Below are positions 21,701-33,454 of a stretch of 64,000 bases of DNA, piece after piece; position 1 is the stretch's first letter; each line of letters begins with the position of its first letter. The notes below the pieces were generated by a model. That model made no database searches. It saw only the letters and a list, made by a program, of their open reading frames with translations, and was not told the DNA's origin. The stretch lies in NCBI GenBank assembly GCA_001557505.1, contig LSAX01000001.1, positions 372,001 through 436,000 of the forward strand. Direction: 5' to 3'. The position numbers and the translations under genes were made by a program. The DNA is from Reticulascus tulasneorum (taxonomy: Eukaryota; Ascomycota; Sordariomycetes; Glomerellales; Reticulascaceae).

Positions 21701-22717
21701 TGTCATGGCCGTCACTCTGCTGGCGCGAGCTTAGCGGTCTTTTCTCCAAAACCGGGGTGTGTGCTCTCCATGTAGGAATGGAGCCCAGAGCCTGGGCTGT
21801 CGCAATCTGCTTATCCCGACACCCAGGAAAACCGAGTGCGAGGATTGACTCGTTACTTTGTGGGCTCGAGGACGCTCTTCCATTTCGCAGTTCGCATCTT
21901 GCTCTCCCTTCTGTCCTCTCCTCTCCCCTCCCCTCTCGCAAAGCAAAGCAAGAGAATAAACCAAGCTGGTGAGGCATACGGTTTGCCTTTCCGGGTCGCA
22001 GCCAAACTATCAACCGTTGTCACGAATCCGTCAACTTACCCCACCCGCCGCGTCGACCAAGTGGGATGCCATATGCTCGTACAGGGTACGCTTGCCGATC
22101 CCCCTCCAGATCATAAAACCTACCACATATCTCGGGAAGCCGTTGGGGAAGGAGAGTGAAAGGACAGCCTAGAGTGCTGCTTGCTGACACGCAGTAGCGA
22201 GGGAGGGACTTACTACGTGCTAAGTTAATCGTGCCAGTCGCTTTACTCGTACCCAGCGTCCTCGAATTGGTTGCTTTGCCGCGTGTGCGTCTGTCAATCT
22301 GGACGAGGTCCTGACCCATCTTCTGCAGATCAACTGTCTCTCGATAGCCGCACTGCTTCTAGCGGGTTGATCCATTTGTTCTATTGACGAAGCAAGCCTC
22401 CCACACACCCCTCATCCACGATAGTAGATCACCTTTCCTCGACTATCTAGAAACCAGCCGCATAAAATTCCTTCGTCGGCGAATTTCTCCTTCCCCCCGA
22501 CGTCACCCCCCAGCCTGGATAGGCTCGACCGTTGCGCCGCATCCTATGTGATTAATACCCGACGGGATGATAGCGATTTCCGCAAGGGTCTCCTCCAACT
22601 TAATCTGACCGCCGAGCCGTCCCCCAATCCCTGCTCCATCTCACCGAGCTGCACAAACTCTGCGAGGCAAATCTCAAGAGCCTCGAGGGGGGAAAGCAAC
22701 GCTTTCAATCGCATCAA
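18719..22717. other. 4-kb gene-free region between two divergent regulators
   Basis: No convincing gene on either strand. It contains an 8-bp inverted repeat near 19250, TACCTA/GGTAGG clusters around 19250-19330, and C/T-rich tracts at 21900-22520 typical of fungal promoters close to the rightward gene. Frames such as 20651..21043 are balanced by equally long antisense frames and were not called. Confidence 0.5.
19250..19272. repeat. 8-bp inverted repeat with TAGGTA-type arms
   Basis: TTACCTAC, 7-nt spacer, GTAGGTAA: perfect arms. Followed 40 bp later by GGTAGGTAGGTACCTAAGG. The same motif type recurs in other intergenic regions here. Confidence 0.6.
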
Positions 22718-25045
22718 ATGCCGCGATCCAGTTTCTCGGATAATCCCCTACTGCGCGTGTCGCGACCAGTCTCGGCGTGCTCAAGATGTGAGTCGTCATC
22801 CGCGATCGCGGCTAGCCGCTCTGCTGGCATGAGGCTAACCTTGCCCCGCAGGTCGCGCAGCGAAGGTCAAGGTGATTAATCACAACGCCGCCCACCATTG
22901 CCTACCATGGCCCGAGTGGACGTGTGCTAATGAGTATTTCATCAGTGCGATGGGAAGCTGCCTGCTTGCACCGCTTGTGAGAAGGCCGGCCGTGAGAACG
23001 AGTGCTCCAGCGCTAATGACCAATTTGCTCGCGGCAAGGAGCGGAGGTGAGTGACCTCTGAACAATGAGCGCATCATGTGCTGATACGAGGCATCAACCA
23101 GTTATGTCGCAGCATTGGAGCTCAGGATAGAGAAGCTGGAGAAGAGACTCGCCTTCGCAAGGTCGAGGAAAGCATCCGTCAATCTGCACGACACTGATGT
23201 CCCGCCGAGCGACTTTGAGAGGAAGGACTCCCTGGCCGTGATCCGCGCAGCCATCCATCGCAAGGCTGCGAGGAAGCGGGAGAATTCCGATGTCAACTCT
23301 CTCGTGTCGGATTTTGGGTTTCTGTAAGCGTTGAATGCCCCCATGCCGGCTGCTAACGCGGGCATTGCTGACCACGAACAAGCTCCGTCAATGCTACCAC
23401 CCGCGACTTCGAGCCATCCGTCAGCAACATGACGTTTGCGCGGCTTGTCCTCGCGGCGGCAACAAACGACCCGGTTCCGGAGCCCAGGTCGCCGAATTTG
23501 CCGTCGAGGCCTGCGGCGTATGCCACCATCCAGTACTACATGGCCAACATCTACGCCCTATTCCCGTCCTTCTCCGAAACGCAACTGCTCACCATTCTCG
23601 ACGACCTGTACCAGCAAGATCAAAGGGTGATCAAGGATTCAGACTACTGGCTCCTGTACATGGTGCTCGCCATCGGATACACCGCCCAAAGTCGGAGCAG
23701 GAACGACGAGTTCTACACCACCGGTGTCGACTTTGTTGGTCGCGCACTGCCGTATGCAGATCGGGCACTGATGCCGGGATACGTTTCCCAGATCCAGTCC
23801 CTCATTCTCTTCACGCAGTATGCGATGTTGGATCCGACATTGTTTGATAGCTGGCATCTGATTGGCTTCACATGTCGTGCCGTCATCGATCTCGGGTTTC
23901 ATCAAGATCCTCCGAAACTCCAGATTAATGACAAGAGTGTTTTGGACATGCGGAGGAAGATGTTCTACTGCGTATATGCCCTCGACAGGTAGGCGTTCAT
24001 ACTATCCGTCCCGCTCTGCATTTGCGTTTTCCGTTGAATCGTTCTAACAATCCTGTCCAGATCGATCAGCATGGTACACGCCCGAGCTTTCTCCTTCACC
24101 GACGACGCTTTCAACGTCGCATTCCCCAATACATCCGGCATCGGCCGCATCCCATCAGCCTCCGGCCCCATAACCGGCCCGCAGTCCGCCGATCCAGCCC
24201 TCCTCCTCTTCCAGTTTCGTCGCACACAATCGTATTGGTACCAGTCGCTCTTCCAGTCCGAACCCACACCACTCCACGACGCGCCATCCTTCATTTGGCA
24301 GGCGTGTCTCGATATGAGGGAATGGGCCGAGTCGCTGCCCGACACGCTGCCCACCGGCATTCGCGAGCTCTTCGACCTCGAACTCCGCTATAGCTACGTC
24401 TACTGCATCGCGCCGTCAGCCCGTGCCCCGCAGCTGACGGACTACGGACGAACGCTAATCTTCGAGCACGCACTTGCCTACTTGAATACCATACACGGCG
24501 TTGCGCACGGGGCACTGAATACCGCATTCTACACGTATGGTGATGCCTTGAAAGTGTACTTTATGGCCACCCAGTTCGTCACCGTTCTCAAGGATGCCGA
24601 GGAGATGCTGCTCTCCGGCGCCTTGGTCCCTGTGCCCGCCTCCCGGCCAGGTGCAGCGCCACCTCCGCCCATGCCTGTCCGTACAACGAATGAAGACAAT
24701 CTGGACAGGAGTCTAAGGTGTCTACAGCAGGTTGTGGAGACGTTGAGGAAGTTTGGCGAGCGGTGGGATATCTCTATGAATCTGATGCAAAGTTTTGAGA
24801 GGATCACTGCGGAGCTATGGGATTGGTTGAAGATGAGGAAGAGCATGAGGGATCAGCAACAGCAGCAGCAGCAGCAGCAACAGCAACAGCAACAACAGCA
24901 GGGCCTGTCTCAGCCTCCTCAGGGCCCGTCGCAGTCGCCAACGGGACAGGTACAGGGCCAGGGACAGGGGCCAAGGCAAGTTCCACGGGAAGTAAGATGG
25001 GTTGGAGTGGACGTCGCGCAGATGATGCGAGGCGGTCCACCATGA
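22718..25045 (+). CDS. Zn(II)2Cys6 fungal transcription factor with polyglutamine tail
   Basis: Six exons: 22718..22787, 22852..22871, 22946..23046, 23102..23323, 23383..23988, 24061..25045 (667 residues; phases close). The second exon is only 20 nt and two introns split the zinc cluster. Cys at 21, 24, 31, 38, 41, 50 (ACSRCRAAKVKCDG), with a longer last spacing (eight residues). A YVAALELRIEKLEKRL coiled coil follows. The middle homology region reads RRKMFYCVYALDRSISM and AFSFTDDAFNVAFP. After the folded part come a polyGln run at 24856..24900, a Gly/Gln stretch and a basic end. The start ATG lies 23 codons before the first intron; an upstream 5' exon cannot be excluded. The gene sits upstream of a secreted lectin and a secreted FAD oxidase, but no regulatory link is shown. 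Confidence 0.85.
24856..24900 (+). repeat. CAG/CAA microsatellite encoding polyglutamine
   Basis: Uninterrupted run of CAG and CAA codons in the C-terminal part of the regulator, likely to vary in length between strains. Confidence 0.85.
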
Positions 25046-25843
25046 TGACTGATGGATGTGATGACGAAGTCATGTAGATTTTCTTATTCCTTGCTTCTAG
25101 CTTTCCCGAGCTCGATTGCCGGTGTTCTTTGCTTGTCTTGGTATAGCGATAGCTTGTTCACCCAATGCTTACGAATCAAACTTATCCTCTCACGACAGCC
25201 TTCTATGCTGTGACATCCACATTCTCGGAGAATCGGGCATCTAGCAGTCGCGGCATACCCGCTTTTAGAAGTCCCTACATGAAGCGAGATGACGTGCCTA
25301 CTCGCCATTGATGGTATGCTGCACGACTTTAACCGCACCGAGTATTCAACGTGCGGGCAACCAAGCCAACGACATGGCAGAGGCAGCTGGTGGTTGGTAG
25401 CCTCAAAGGCACCGATCGGTTTCTGGGGATGCTGGAAGCGTGATTTGATATAAATAGGATTTCCAAGCTGCGTTCTGACTGGTGGTTTCGTGCATGGTAG
25501 CATCAGCTCGGTGCCGTGTCTGATATTGCGGTCCGGTAGTGTGTGCCACACAGCCCGCCAAGCTACCCCATTAGCTAATGGTCCATTCACCGTCGTCCTT
25601 CGACCACTCAAGCACCAAGAGAGAAGTGGAGGTGAGGAGTCTCTACTGAGGAGGTGTAATTTCGCCGGTGCGTGCGCAGCTTCCCTGCCCTACCTATTCT
25701 AAAGTCGTTCCCGGCTGTCACGGACTCAGCCACGTGCGGATCTTGCCTTATTCTAGTCAACCTTTCCATAAACGGCCCGTCCGGCAGCATACCGAATCCA
25801 CCACACCAACCAACCCACCTACCAAGCCGATCCAATAGCTACA
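25046..25843. other. Gene-free stretch
   Basis: 3' region of the regulator and promoter of the lectin gene. A leftward frame at 25084..25611 (175 codons) has no recognisable content and is not called. Confidence 0.4.
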
Positions 25844-26452
25844 ATGAGACCTACTACAATCTGTTCCGTGGTGGTCCTCGCAGAACTCGCTGCACTCTTC
25901 TGCCTCGTTCTTGCCGCTTCGGCGCAGGAACTCACCAAGACGTGTTGCTTCGAGCAGACCTGCACTGACATCACGCTCCTCGGATTCCGATACCTGAACG
26001 CCGAATACGAGACTGGCGATTCATATACCGCGGAAGAAGAGTACGTCTCTGAAAAGAAGTGGAGCTCGCTGGATCTTGACCAAGTCATCGGCCAAGATGA
26101 TTCGGGAAACATGACTTTCATCAACGAGTAGGAATGCCCAAAACAGCATCATGCCAGAGTATCCGGAGGGGCTAACTCGATGAATAGTGGTAGTTTCCTA
26201 GATCGTTGTCGACCTTGCGAGCTGAACCTTCACAACGAGGGACATTGGTGGTTGCATTGCACTTGTCTATTTGGTGGAGAATGGAAACACCGCATGGTCG
26301 ATCTGAGTAAGTATTTCCAGGCATCACAGAGTGGTGTTGTAAGGTAGAAAAGCTGATCAAGGGTAGGTTTGGGTGTTGAGAACCATTATGGCCTCTTGCA
26401 TTCGGGGGACGTGTTTGGGGAGGAGTTTGACCCTGATCAGACCCTGATCTGA
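25844..26452 (+). CDS. Secreted CVNH (cyanovirin-N homology) lectin-like protein
   Basis: Three exons: 25844..26127, 26188..26306, 26367..26452 (162 residues; phases close). Both introns are 60 nt: donor GTAGGA with GGCTAAC and ATAG, then donor GTAAGT with GCTGATC and GTAG. Signal peptide at about 1-27 (ending AASAQ). The fold pattern matches CVNH: first half with SLDLDQVIGQDDSGNMTF, second half FLDRCRPCELN..WLHCTC..RMVDLSLGVENHYG, i.e. two repeats each ending in a LDL..IG/VENxxG strand. CVNH proteins bind high-mannose glycans and occur in filamentous ascomycetes. The extra cysteines (CC, C..C, CTC) suggest disulphides for an extracellular form. The annotation rests on strand pattern rather than a sharp motif. 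Confidence 0.65.
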
Positions 26453-27335
26453 GCTTGGATGACTGCAAGTTGAGTTACACTTGAGTCGAAAATGACAAAT
26501 TGACGAGCGTATTGCCGTCAACGCAAAGGGACGGCCATGACAAAATGGTTGAGAGGAATGAGTAGACAACGCCGAAACAGGTTCTTACCATTCTCAAATG
26601 CATCCGAATAGCAAGTTTCACGGCAACCCAAAGAACGCTGTGGTCCCAAAAAAGGTTGGAGATCGACAGAGTTGTTATACTTTTGCCAATGTAACTATTG
26701 TGTGACCAGTATGCTTCTTGTCTCCCCTTTCCTCGAGTCCACCTGACAGTCAGGACTCAGGGGATCTGACGTAAGGGGCGTCCGGATGCCAGCCAGCGAC
26801 TGGTGAGTTAATATCATGGTGGGCCAGTTCTAGATGAAATTGCGACTCCGGCACGTTGCCAAGTGAGGTTCTCCTCGTTGAGTCCTGTCGATTCGGCCAA
26901 CGGTGCTGCAAGTCTCGGCCGCCGTCCATTTCGTTCCCGTCGCCCCTCCCCGATACTCCCGGATTGGAAAAGGCGGGTGAGGGAGACGAGTGACATGGCA
27001 CCACCGGCGCTTCTCGCTACCAAAGCCCGAAGGACGGGGGGTTGCATCGTCCCCTTAATTGGTCGACGGGCCAATATTTCCGTCACCGTACATGTCAGCT
27101 TTCATATGGTGTGCGAGGTGTCAAAGCTCCTGGAGAGCTTGGCTTTGGGGTCGATGTCGATCTTCATTTTCGCGAATGTGAAGGCATCAAGAAATATCAG
27201 AATGGCGGCTTGCTGTACAGTATAAGACGAGATGGACCCATGGGTTGAGGAGTCGTTGGCATGAGCTTCGACACTGGCAAATAGACAACTTAAACCATAC
27301 TCTCTGTTAGCGACTTTTCGCGGCTCCTCAGCAAG
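26453..27335. other. Gene-free stretch
   Basis: Between the lectin and FAD oxidase genes. Short overlapping frames only. Confidence 0.4.
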
Positions 27336-28832
27336 ATGTATTCTGTTTCGGCCACTATACTCTCAGCCGTTGCCATTGTGCGATTGGCTTATGCAGATAC
27401 CTGCACCACCCTCGAGACTATTTCGTCTATCGATGTCTCCCGCCCTCTCTCTCTGTCCTACCTCACGGAGCAGAACGAATACTGGTCCACCTCTTGCAGT
27501 GCTCTCTTGCCTTCATGCATCATCTTCCCAACAAACGCAAACGAGGTGGCTACCATCCTTCAAGTCCTGAGCAGTAATGACGAAAACTTTGCCGTCAAGT
27601 CAGGCGGGCACAACCCCAACAACTATTGGTCGAGCGTTGAGGGCGGACCGCTCATCTCAACCCAGAAGCTCGACCAGGTTTTGCTGGACCCTCAGACAGG
27701 CATATTGAGAGTCGGACCCGGCCAGCGATTGGATAGCCTTGCTGCCGAGCTAGATGGCACTGGCTGGACATTCGTTGGCGGCCGGATCGGTAACACCGGG
27801 GTGGGTGGCCTGATTCTTGGCGGCGGGCTCTCCTACATGTCCGCGCAGTATGGCTGGTCCGCTTCGTCCGTATTAGAGTATGAGCTGGTCCTCGCCAACG
27901 GCACGATTGTCTATCCATCCGCAACGCAGCATCCTGATTTATTCAAGGCTCTCAAGGGCGGGGGCAACAACTTCGGTGTCGTAGTCTCATACCTCTTGCA
28001 AGCATATCGGCAAGGCGACGTCTACGGCGGTAATCTTATCTATCTTCGCTCCGAAGAGGTGGACCAGAAGCTGCTAAAGGCCGTGCGCGACTTCACTGAG
28101 TATAATGATGACCACAAGGCGGCGGTCATCCTCACAGCGGAGAGAGCCAATCTAAATGTGGTTGATTCTTGGATTCTCTTTTTATTTTACGACGGAGTCG
28201 ACGTCCCCGAAGACATCTTCAAGAACTTCACAGACGTTGGGGTCGGTCCATTGCTCAACACATTGAGAGTTCAGTCATATTCCGAGCTCATTGGCTCCAG
28301 TAACTGGGTCATCGTTGAAGGATCCAATGTGCAGATTGGAACAGAGACAATTCCTCTTCCCTCGGCGGAGAATTCCGCAGAAATCTTCGAAAGCCTCCAC
28401 GCCCACTGGCGAAATGTGTCTGGCACCACCTTGCTGGTACCAGGCATCGTCGCATCCATCGCGTACCAGCCTTTCCCCAAGGCCATAGCGAGGGCGGCCC
28501 TGGATAGAGGCGAAGATCTGATCGACTGCGATGATGAAGCACATCGATTGATCATTGAGATGAACTATAGCTTCATTCCTCCGAGTGAATATGAGAGAAT
28601 GGACCAGACCCTCCAGGCGACCTATGGCGGCGTACGGCAAAGGGTCCTTGGTTGGCAGCAAGAGGGCAAACTGGAAGACGTATACCTCCCTGTCTTTATG
28701 AACTATGGCTTCCATCAACAAGACTATTTTTCGAGACTTAGACCGGAGAATGCGGCGCTGGCAAGACGGGTGGCACTGGAAGTGGATCCTCAGGGCTTGT
28801 TCCGGGAGCGGACTGGAGGCTGGAAGCCATGA
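27336..28832 (+). CDS. Secreted FAD-linked oxidoreductase (berberine-bridge-enzyme type)
   Basis: Single exon, 498 residues. Signal peptide ends near YADTC. The PCMH-type FAD-binding domain follows: PTNANEVATILQ, FAVKSGGHN (the His at about 92 is at the position of the 8-alpha-histidyl FAD bond), GPGQRLDSLAAEL, GRIGNTGVGGLILGGGLSY and KGGGNNFGVV. The C-terminal berberine-bridge motif region is NYGFHQQDYFSRLRPENAAL. Such enzymes oxidise sugars, oligosaccharides or secondary metabolites with O2, releasing H2O2. The substrate cannot be read from sequence. The usual Cys for a second (6-S-cysteinyl) flavin bond in the VGGLILGGG region is not evident (GNTGVGG instead), suggesting mono-covalent FAD. 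Confidence 0.88.
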   Translation: MYSVSATILSAVAIVRLAYADTCTTLETISSIDVSRPLSLSYLTEQNEYWSTSCSALLPSCIIFPTNANEVATILQVLSSNDENFAVKSGGHNPNNYWSSVEGGPLISTQKLDQVLLDPQTGILRVGPGQRLDSLAAELDGTGWTFVGGRIGNTGVGGLILGGGLSYMSAQYGWSASSVLEYELVLANGTIVYPSATQHPDLFKALKGGGNNFGVVVSYLLQAYRQGDVYGGNLIYLRSEEVDQKLLKAVRDFTEYNDDHKAAVILTAERANLNVVDSWILFLFYDGVDVPEDIFKNFTDVGVGPLLNTLRVQSYSELIGSSNWVIVEGSNVQIGTETIPLPSAENSAEIFESLHAHWRNVSGTTLLVPGIVASIAYQPFPKAIARAALDRGEDLIDCDDEAHRLIIEMNYSFIPPSEYERMDQTLQATYGGVRQRVLGWQQEGKLEDVYLPVFMNYGFHQQDYFSRLRPENAALARRVALEVDPQGLFRERTGGWKP

Positions 28833-30746
28833 TGGGAGTTCTTGTGTCTTCAGTTTTGTTTTGGGTTGATTCTGGAGAGAGCAATGTATTTACTTAGTTA
28901 GCTTTGCATTCTTCCCCTCATATTCAATGTGAGCCGAGAATTCGTCATCATTGCGCCTAGACTGTCATCATGTATAAGTATGATGGTGACCATGTCATGC
29001 GACTCAGGTCCGCTGGTAAATACTCTGCTCTCTCTGTGACAGCCGAAGCCTGCCTCGGACCCTAATCCGAGACCCGGGAATGAGCATTGGCAAGGGGCCT
29101 CGAACGGCCTCCGCGGCTGCAATGCGTGGCTACTAGGGCGCCCAGAATATGGCGATAGATGCTTGCCAATACACTCCAGCCAAACATTCAGTCCAACCAC
29201 CTCCAGAGGACCGGCATCACGCGCATTGTGTCGAGCGGGCACTAGCTTGGCGCTAGATCCCCGTGGGGTATATTAGCGCAGAGGTGGCTGGCCAGATCTG
29301 ATTGATGGGATTCTCGTATCCGTCAATCAGCTGTCTTCTCCGCGAAAAATATCCAAATTTCGCGGCCATGGTTTCCGCATTTGACTCAGCATCTGGGCTT
29401 TTGGAGCCTTGATGCTCGGGCATGAGGGATTCAGAAGCTTCAGCTGGCGGCGAAACATCTGTGTGTGTGTGTGTGTGCAGGTACCGAGCTAGCAGATGTC
29501 CATCGCGCGCGCGTCTCCAGTCTGTTGGAACTCCGAACGCAACTCTGATATATTGATGGCGTCTGCTTGGCTGCCTTAGCATCACGGGTGCCAAATTTTG
29601 ATACTAGGCAGTTCAGCTAGAACAATCGCGGGCCTCCACTCTACATATTAACGAGATGGTCAGAACAGACACAGCATTAATTATTGCCTGCTTGTGTGGG
29701 ATGAAAGTTGGCATATCGACAGCACTGATAAGCGGTGGAACTCCAACCCCCTTGCCTCATGACCGCCGCTATCTCAAAAGGTTCTTTGATGGATTGATGA
29801 CTTGATAGAGTGGAGGCAATCCTGGCGTGCGGCTTCTAGCCGCTCAAATCATCCCCTTAAATTGACGAACTGGTAGCCAAGATTGAGCATCGCGTTATTA
29901 TTGACTGATATTAAGGCGAAGAGCAGCTATGCCATCAGTCATCAGAGACTGGGAAGAAAGCCAAGATACCACATCCAATCAAGCTTCAGTCAAGATCTCT
30001 GGGCATTCGGCATCTTGGGTCGGGCACGCGGGAATCGGCACCGGAAAAGCAAGAATCTCGACCCGAGTAATTAATTGCCGGGCCAGGAAAACCTGCGACT
30101 AGTAAACAGTCTACGGTTCAATAGAGAAGAGCGTTCAAATGATTTAGTTTCCTGGAAGGTGACCTAAAAAGAAGCATTTGCCCAGACCACATGGCAGCGC
30201 CACCGAGGCACCAACACGAGCGCCGTCGTCGAAGCGGCGAAATTGCCATTGGTGGGATTTCGACACGGTTTGTTTCTCCGCCTGCCCCAGACTACCCCAG
30301 AGTTCGCGACCTGGAGATTTGTAGCTAGTAGGGAGGTGATAGCCAATTGTTGCCAAGTCTGGCGATAACACACGAGAACTAGAGGTACAAGCTTGCTGTG
30401 ATTGCTCTGTGAAGTGTTTACGCAAGCCTGGTGGTCGGCTAGTAAGCAAAGATCCTGTATCATTTGAGATAGCTTCGTCCTCGACTCCACCTTCTCCCCC
30501 TACCCCAGGAATAGACTAAGGAAAATATGGGCCAGCTAGCATCCTCAGCAAATAGCTGGGGAGGCAAGTCTTTGTCGGTCGGGGCATTCTTATCGCGCCC
30601 AATGTGCCGAGCGACCTTTTAAAGAGCGCACTCTCCCTCCTCCATGATTTATTGATCTGTAGGCCGTCGCCCATCACCGCAATATACCCCTTCCTAAACC
30701 CTCCTTTGAGACACCGACCAGCCCGGAGGCTGTGATATCTGTCAGA
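28833..30746. other. Gene-free stretch of about 1.9 kb
   Basis: Contains a (TG)9 microsatellite at 29460..29477. No coding frame with recognisable content. Confidence 0.45.
29460..29477. repeat. (TG)9 microsatellite
   Basis: Perfect dinucleotide run. Confidence 0.9.
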
Positions 30747-32627
30747 ATGGGTATGACAGGGAAGAGAGCTTACAATTGGTGAGTGGCCCAAATCTTGGAT
30801 GAAGGTTCAATATGTGGGGCATGAGTCTAATGTCAGTTCGTAGGTTCATCTGCCTGGTGGCAGCAATGTGCATGGTGCTTTATGGGTATGGTATGTCATT
30901 CTCTCCCCCTCTCTCTTGAGACATTTTGTACATCGGAATCATAGCTGACTTGTCCAAGATGCATCGGTGTTCAATTCACTCCAGGGTTCCGAGAACTGGT
31001 TGAACTGGGTTGGTCTTGATCTGAAGAAAGACGCCTACTTGATCGGACTCGTCAACACGGCCTACACGATTGGTGCCATCGTGGCCGGGTTCTTTATTGG
31101 AGGTCCTACCGTACGTTCACCCTCATCGGCTATTGAACCCCGCAATGATGCCCTTGTGGAATGGAAACTGACTCCCAGTCTAGGCTGATTATCTCGGACG
31201 ACGATGGGGCATGGGAATCGGCTGCTTCATCACCATCATTGCGACTATCATGCAGACATTCACCCCCTACAGAAAACTCGGAGTCTTCATGGCCGGCCGT
31301 GTTCTCATTGGTCTTGGTCAAGGCATGGCGCTGACAGCTGGGCCGATCTATATCGGAGAAGTTGCCCCTACGCACATCCGCGGCAAGATCATGACCTTCT
31401 GGCAAATGTTCTACTCAGTCGGTTCATTCATTGCCTACTGGATCAACTACGCCTGCGGCAAGAACCGCAAGTTTCTCGGTGAATGGGACTGGAAGATGGT
31501 CGTCATATTCCAGATGCTCGTGCCCATTATCATCATGATCGCCTTGCCATTCCAGCCAGAATCCCCACGTTGGTACATCCAGAAGAACGGCAACGTGGAG
31601 GCCGCCAGAAAAGCTCTCCTGAGCATCCGAGACACCGAAGAGGAGGTCGAGGAAGAGCTCCTGGCTATCCGTGAGGCGATTGAGTTCGAGAGAGAGGCAA
31701 TCAGCCACAGCTACTCTGCCCTGTTCAAGGATCCGTCCGTCAGGAAGCGCATGTACCTCGCGTTTGTGCTCAACGTTGGGCAGCAACTTACCGGCCAGGG
31801 AACTCTCAACAGTTACTCAACGTCAATCTACAAGAAAGTGTGGAAATCCAACGAGACCATGTAAGTGCGAAACTGCGCAGCCTTAACCTAGGGCTTTTGG
31901 TGTTCTTTTTCATGCAAGCTAACACCTACTCCTAGCAACCTGATCAACGCCTTGAACGCTACCTTCGGCATTCTGTTCACTCTCAACGCTATGTGGACCG
32001 CTGATCGATATGGAAGACGTTGGCTTTTCATTGTCGGAGCCATCGGCATGAGTATCTGCATGATGATTGTGCCAATTGTCGGAATGAAGACTCCAACCAA
32101 TGACGCTGGCGTGAAGTCGCAACCCGTCGGAATCTCCATAGTTTTCCTGTTATTCCTCTTTATCTTCTTCTGTAAGCCTGGAACCCTTTCTCGTTGATAA
32201 TGCGCGAACTAACGGATGACCAGACAAACCCTCTTGGGGCGCCACAACCTGGATCTGGACTGCCGAAGTCTTCTCCATGAATGTCCGCGCTCAGGCAGTC
32301 GGCATGTGCTCGCAGATGCAGAACGTCGCAAACACCATCTTCCAGCAGTTCTTCCCCAAGTTCCTTGCGAACGAGGGGCTCAACTGCCTGTTCTTCTTCA
32401 TGGCGATGAATGTTGTCCTCGCGATATTCGTGTGGTTCTTCATCCCCGAGACGAAGCAGGTCCCACTCGAAGAGATTGATGTGCTTTTCGGTGGCGCCAA
32501 CCATGTCGAGAAGGGTAGCCAAATGATTGGCGTGGGTATGGATCACAGCGCCGCGCATGGGGCAGAGATCAAAGAAGAGCCCGAGGTCCGCGAGACTGAG
32601 CAGCAGAAGAGGGCACAGGATGTTTGA
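30747..32627 (+). CDS. MFS sugar transporter (hexose/lactose permease type)
   Basis: Six exons: 30747..30778, 30844..30890, 30959..31110, 31184..31860, 31936..32171, 32224..32627 (515 residues; phases close, all introns GT-AG, 52-75 nt). Sugar-porter signatures are present: GYDASVFNSLQG in helix 1, DYLGRRWG at 79-86 (loop 2-3), GRVLIGLGQG in helix 4, PESPRWY at 202-208, GQGTLNSYSTSIY after helix 7 (QQLTGQG), DRYGRRW in loop 8-9 and PETKQVPLEEID at the end. Twelve hydrophobic segments are expected. It imports sugars by proton symport across the plasma membrane; the exact sugar is not readable. The acidic C-terminal tail (EIKEEPEVRETEQQK) could carry ubiquitination or endocytosis signals. Confidence 0.92.
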
Positions 32628-33454
32628 ACAATGTATTTTACATATAATCATATAATCTCTTCCGAAGCAAGACTGAGGAAGTTCAAGGACAATCTATGGA
32701 CTTGATCATGTAACCCATGTTTGTGGAGAGCACAACAAATCTTACATGCAACTGACGCTATAACCTTGGCAACACCTCTGCTGTTTGTAATCACTAGGCC
32801 ATTCTGCGATTTGCTGTCCTATTCGTCTTATGACACTGGCTGGCGGGCATCTTGGACGTGGCAGGAAGTCGAACGGCGCCTTTGGCACGAAGGTCACCTT
32901 TTAGGACACGTGAAACACATGACTGCAGTCCCTGTCATGGGCAAAGGAATGATATCCTTGATACGATTCGGATTTTATTACAAGTTTCGCTGTGGGTGTT
33001 AATAGAGCAATGTTTGTTACGGATGGGTGCAAATGCCCAAGCTGCGGTATGGGCAATAACAGCTGTCTAGTACCCATGGTCCTGGCAAATGCTCGGGCGA
33101 GCTGTATTAGCACCTGTAGAGTTGGGATGTGAGGGCATAAGAAACTTTCAACACGTATCTTTACACAGATGATCATCTAATAGATTATAACTCATAAGTG
33201 TACGCCCAAATTACCTGACTTAGACCCTGAACTGCGGTTTAAGGAGAAAGTCATCGTGCAAAGATGAGTCTTGCTGATAGTTTAGACGCTGGAACAGGGT
33301 GGCAAAGTAACCAAGACACGGGGCAGCCAGATGTTGGCCATCTGCATACTGCGAAGAACGCTGTCGTATTTGCAAGGTGCTATGCGCTATCCAGCATACT
33401 CTTCACGTCTAGGTCCGTAGGGGCCCCGTAGGCAGAAAACTTGCACCTCCAAGC
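32628..33454. other. Convergent intergenic region
   Basis: Between the 3' ends of the transporter and the leftward TPR-like gene. No gene seen. Confidence 0.45.

Noticed and set aside
29460..29477. Z-DNA or regulatory element at (TG)9
   Set aside because: A short simple repeat with no neighbouring evidence of function.
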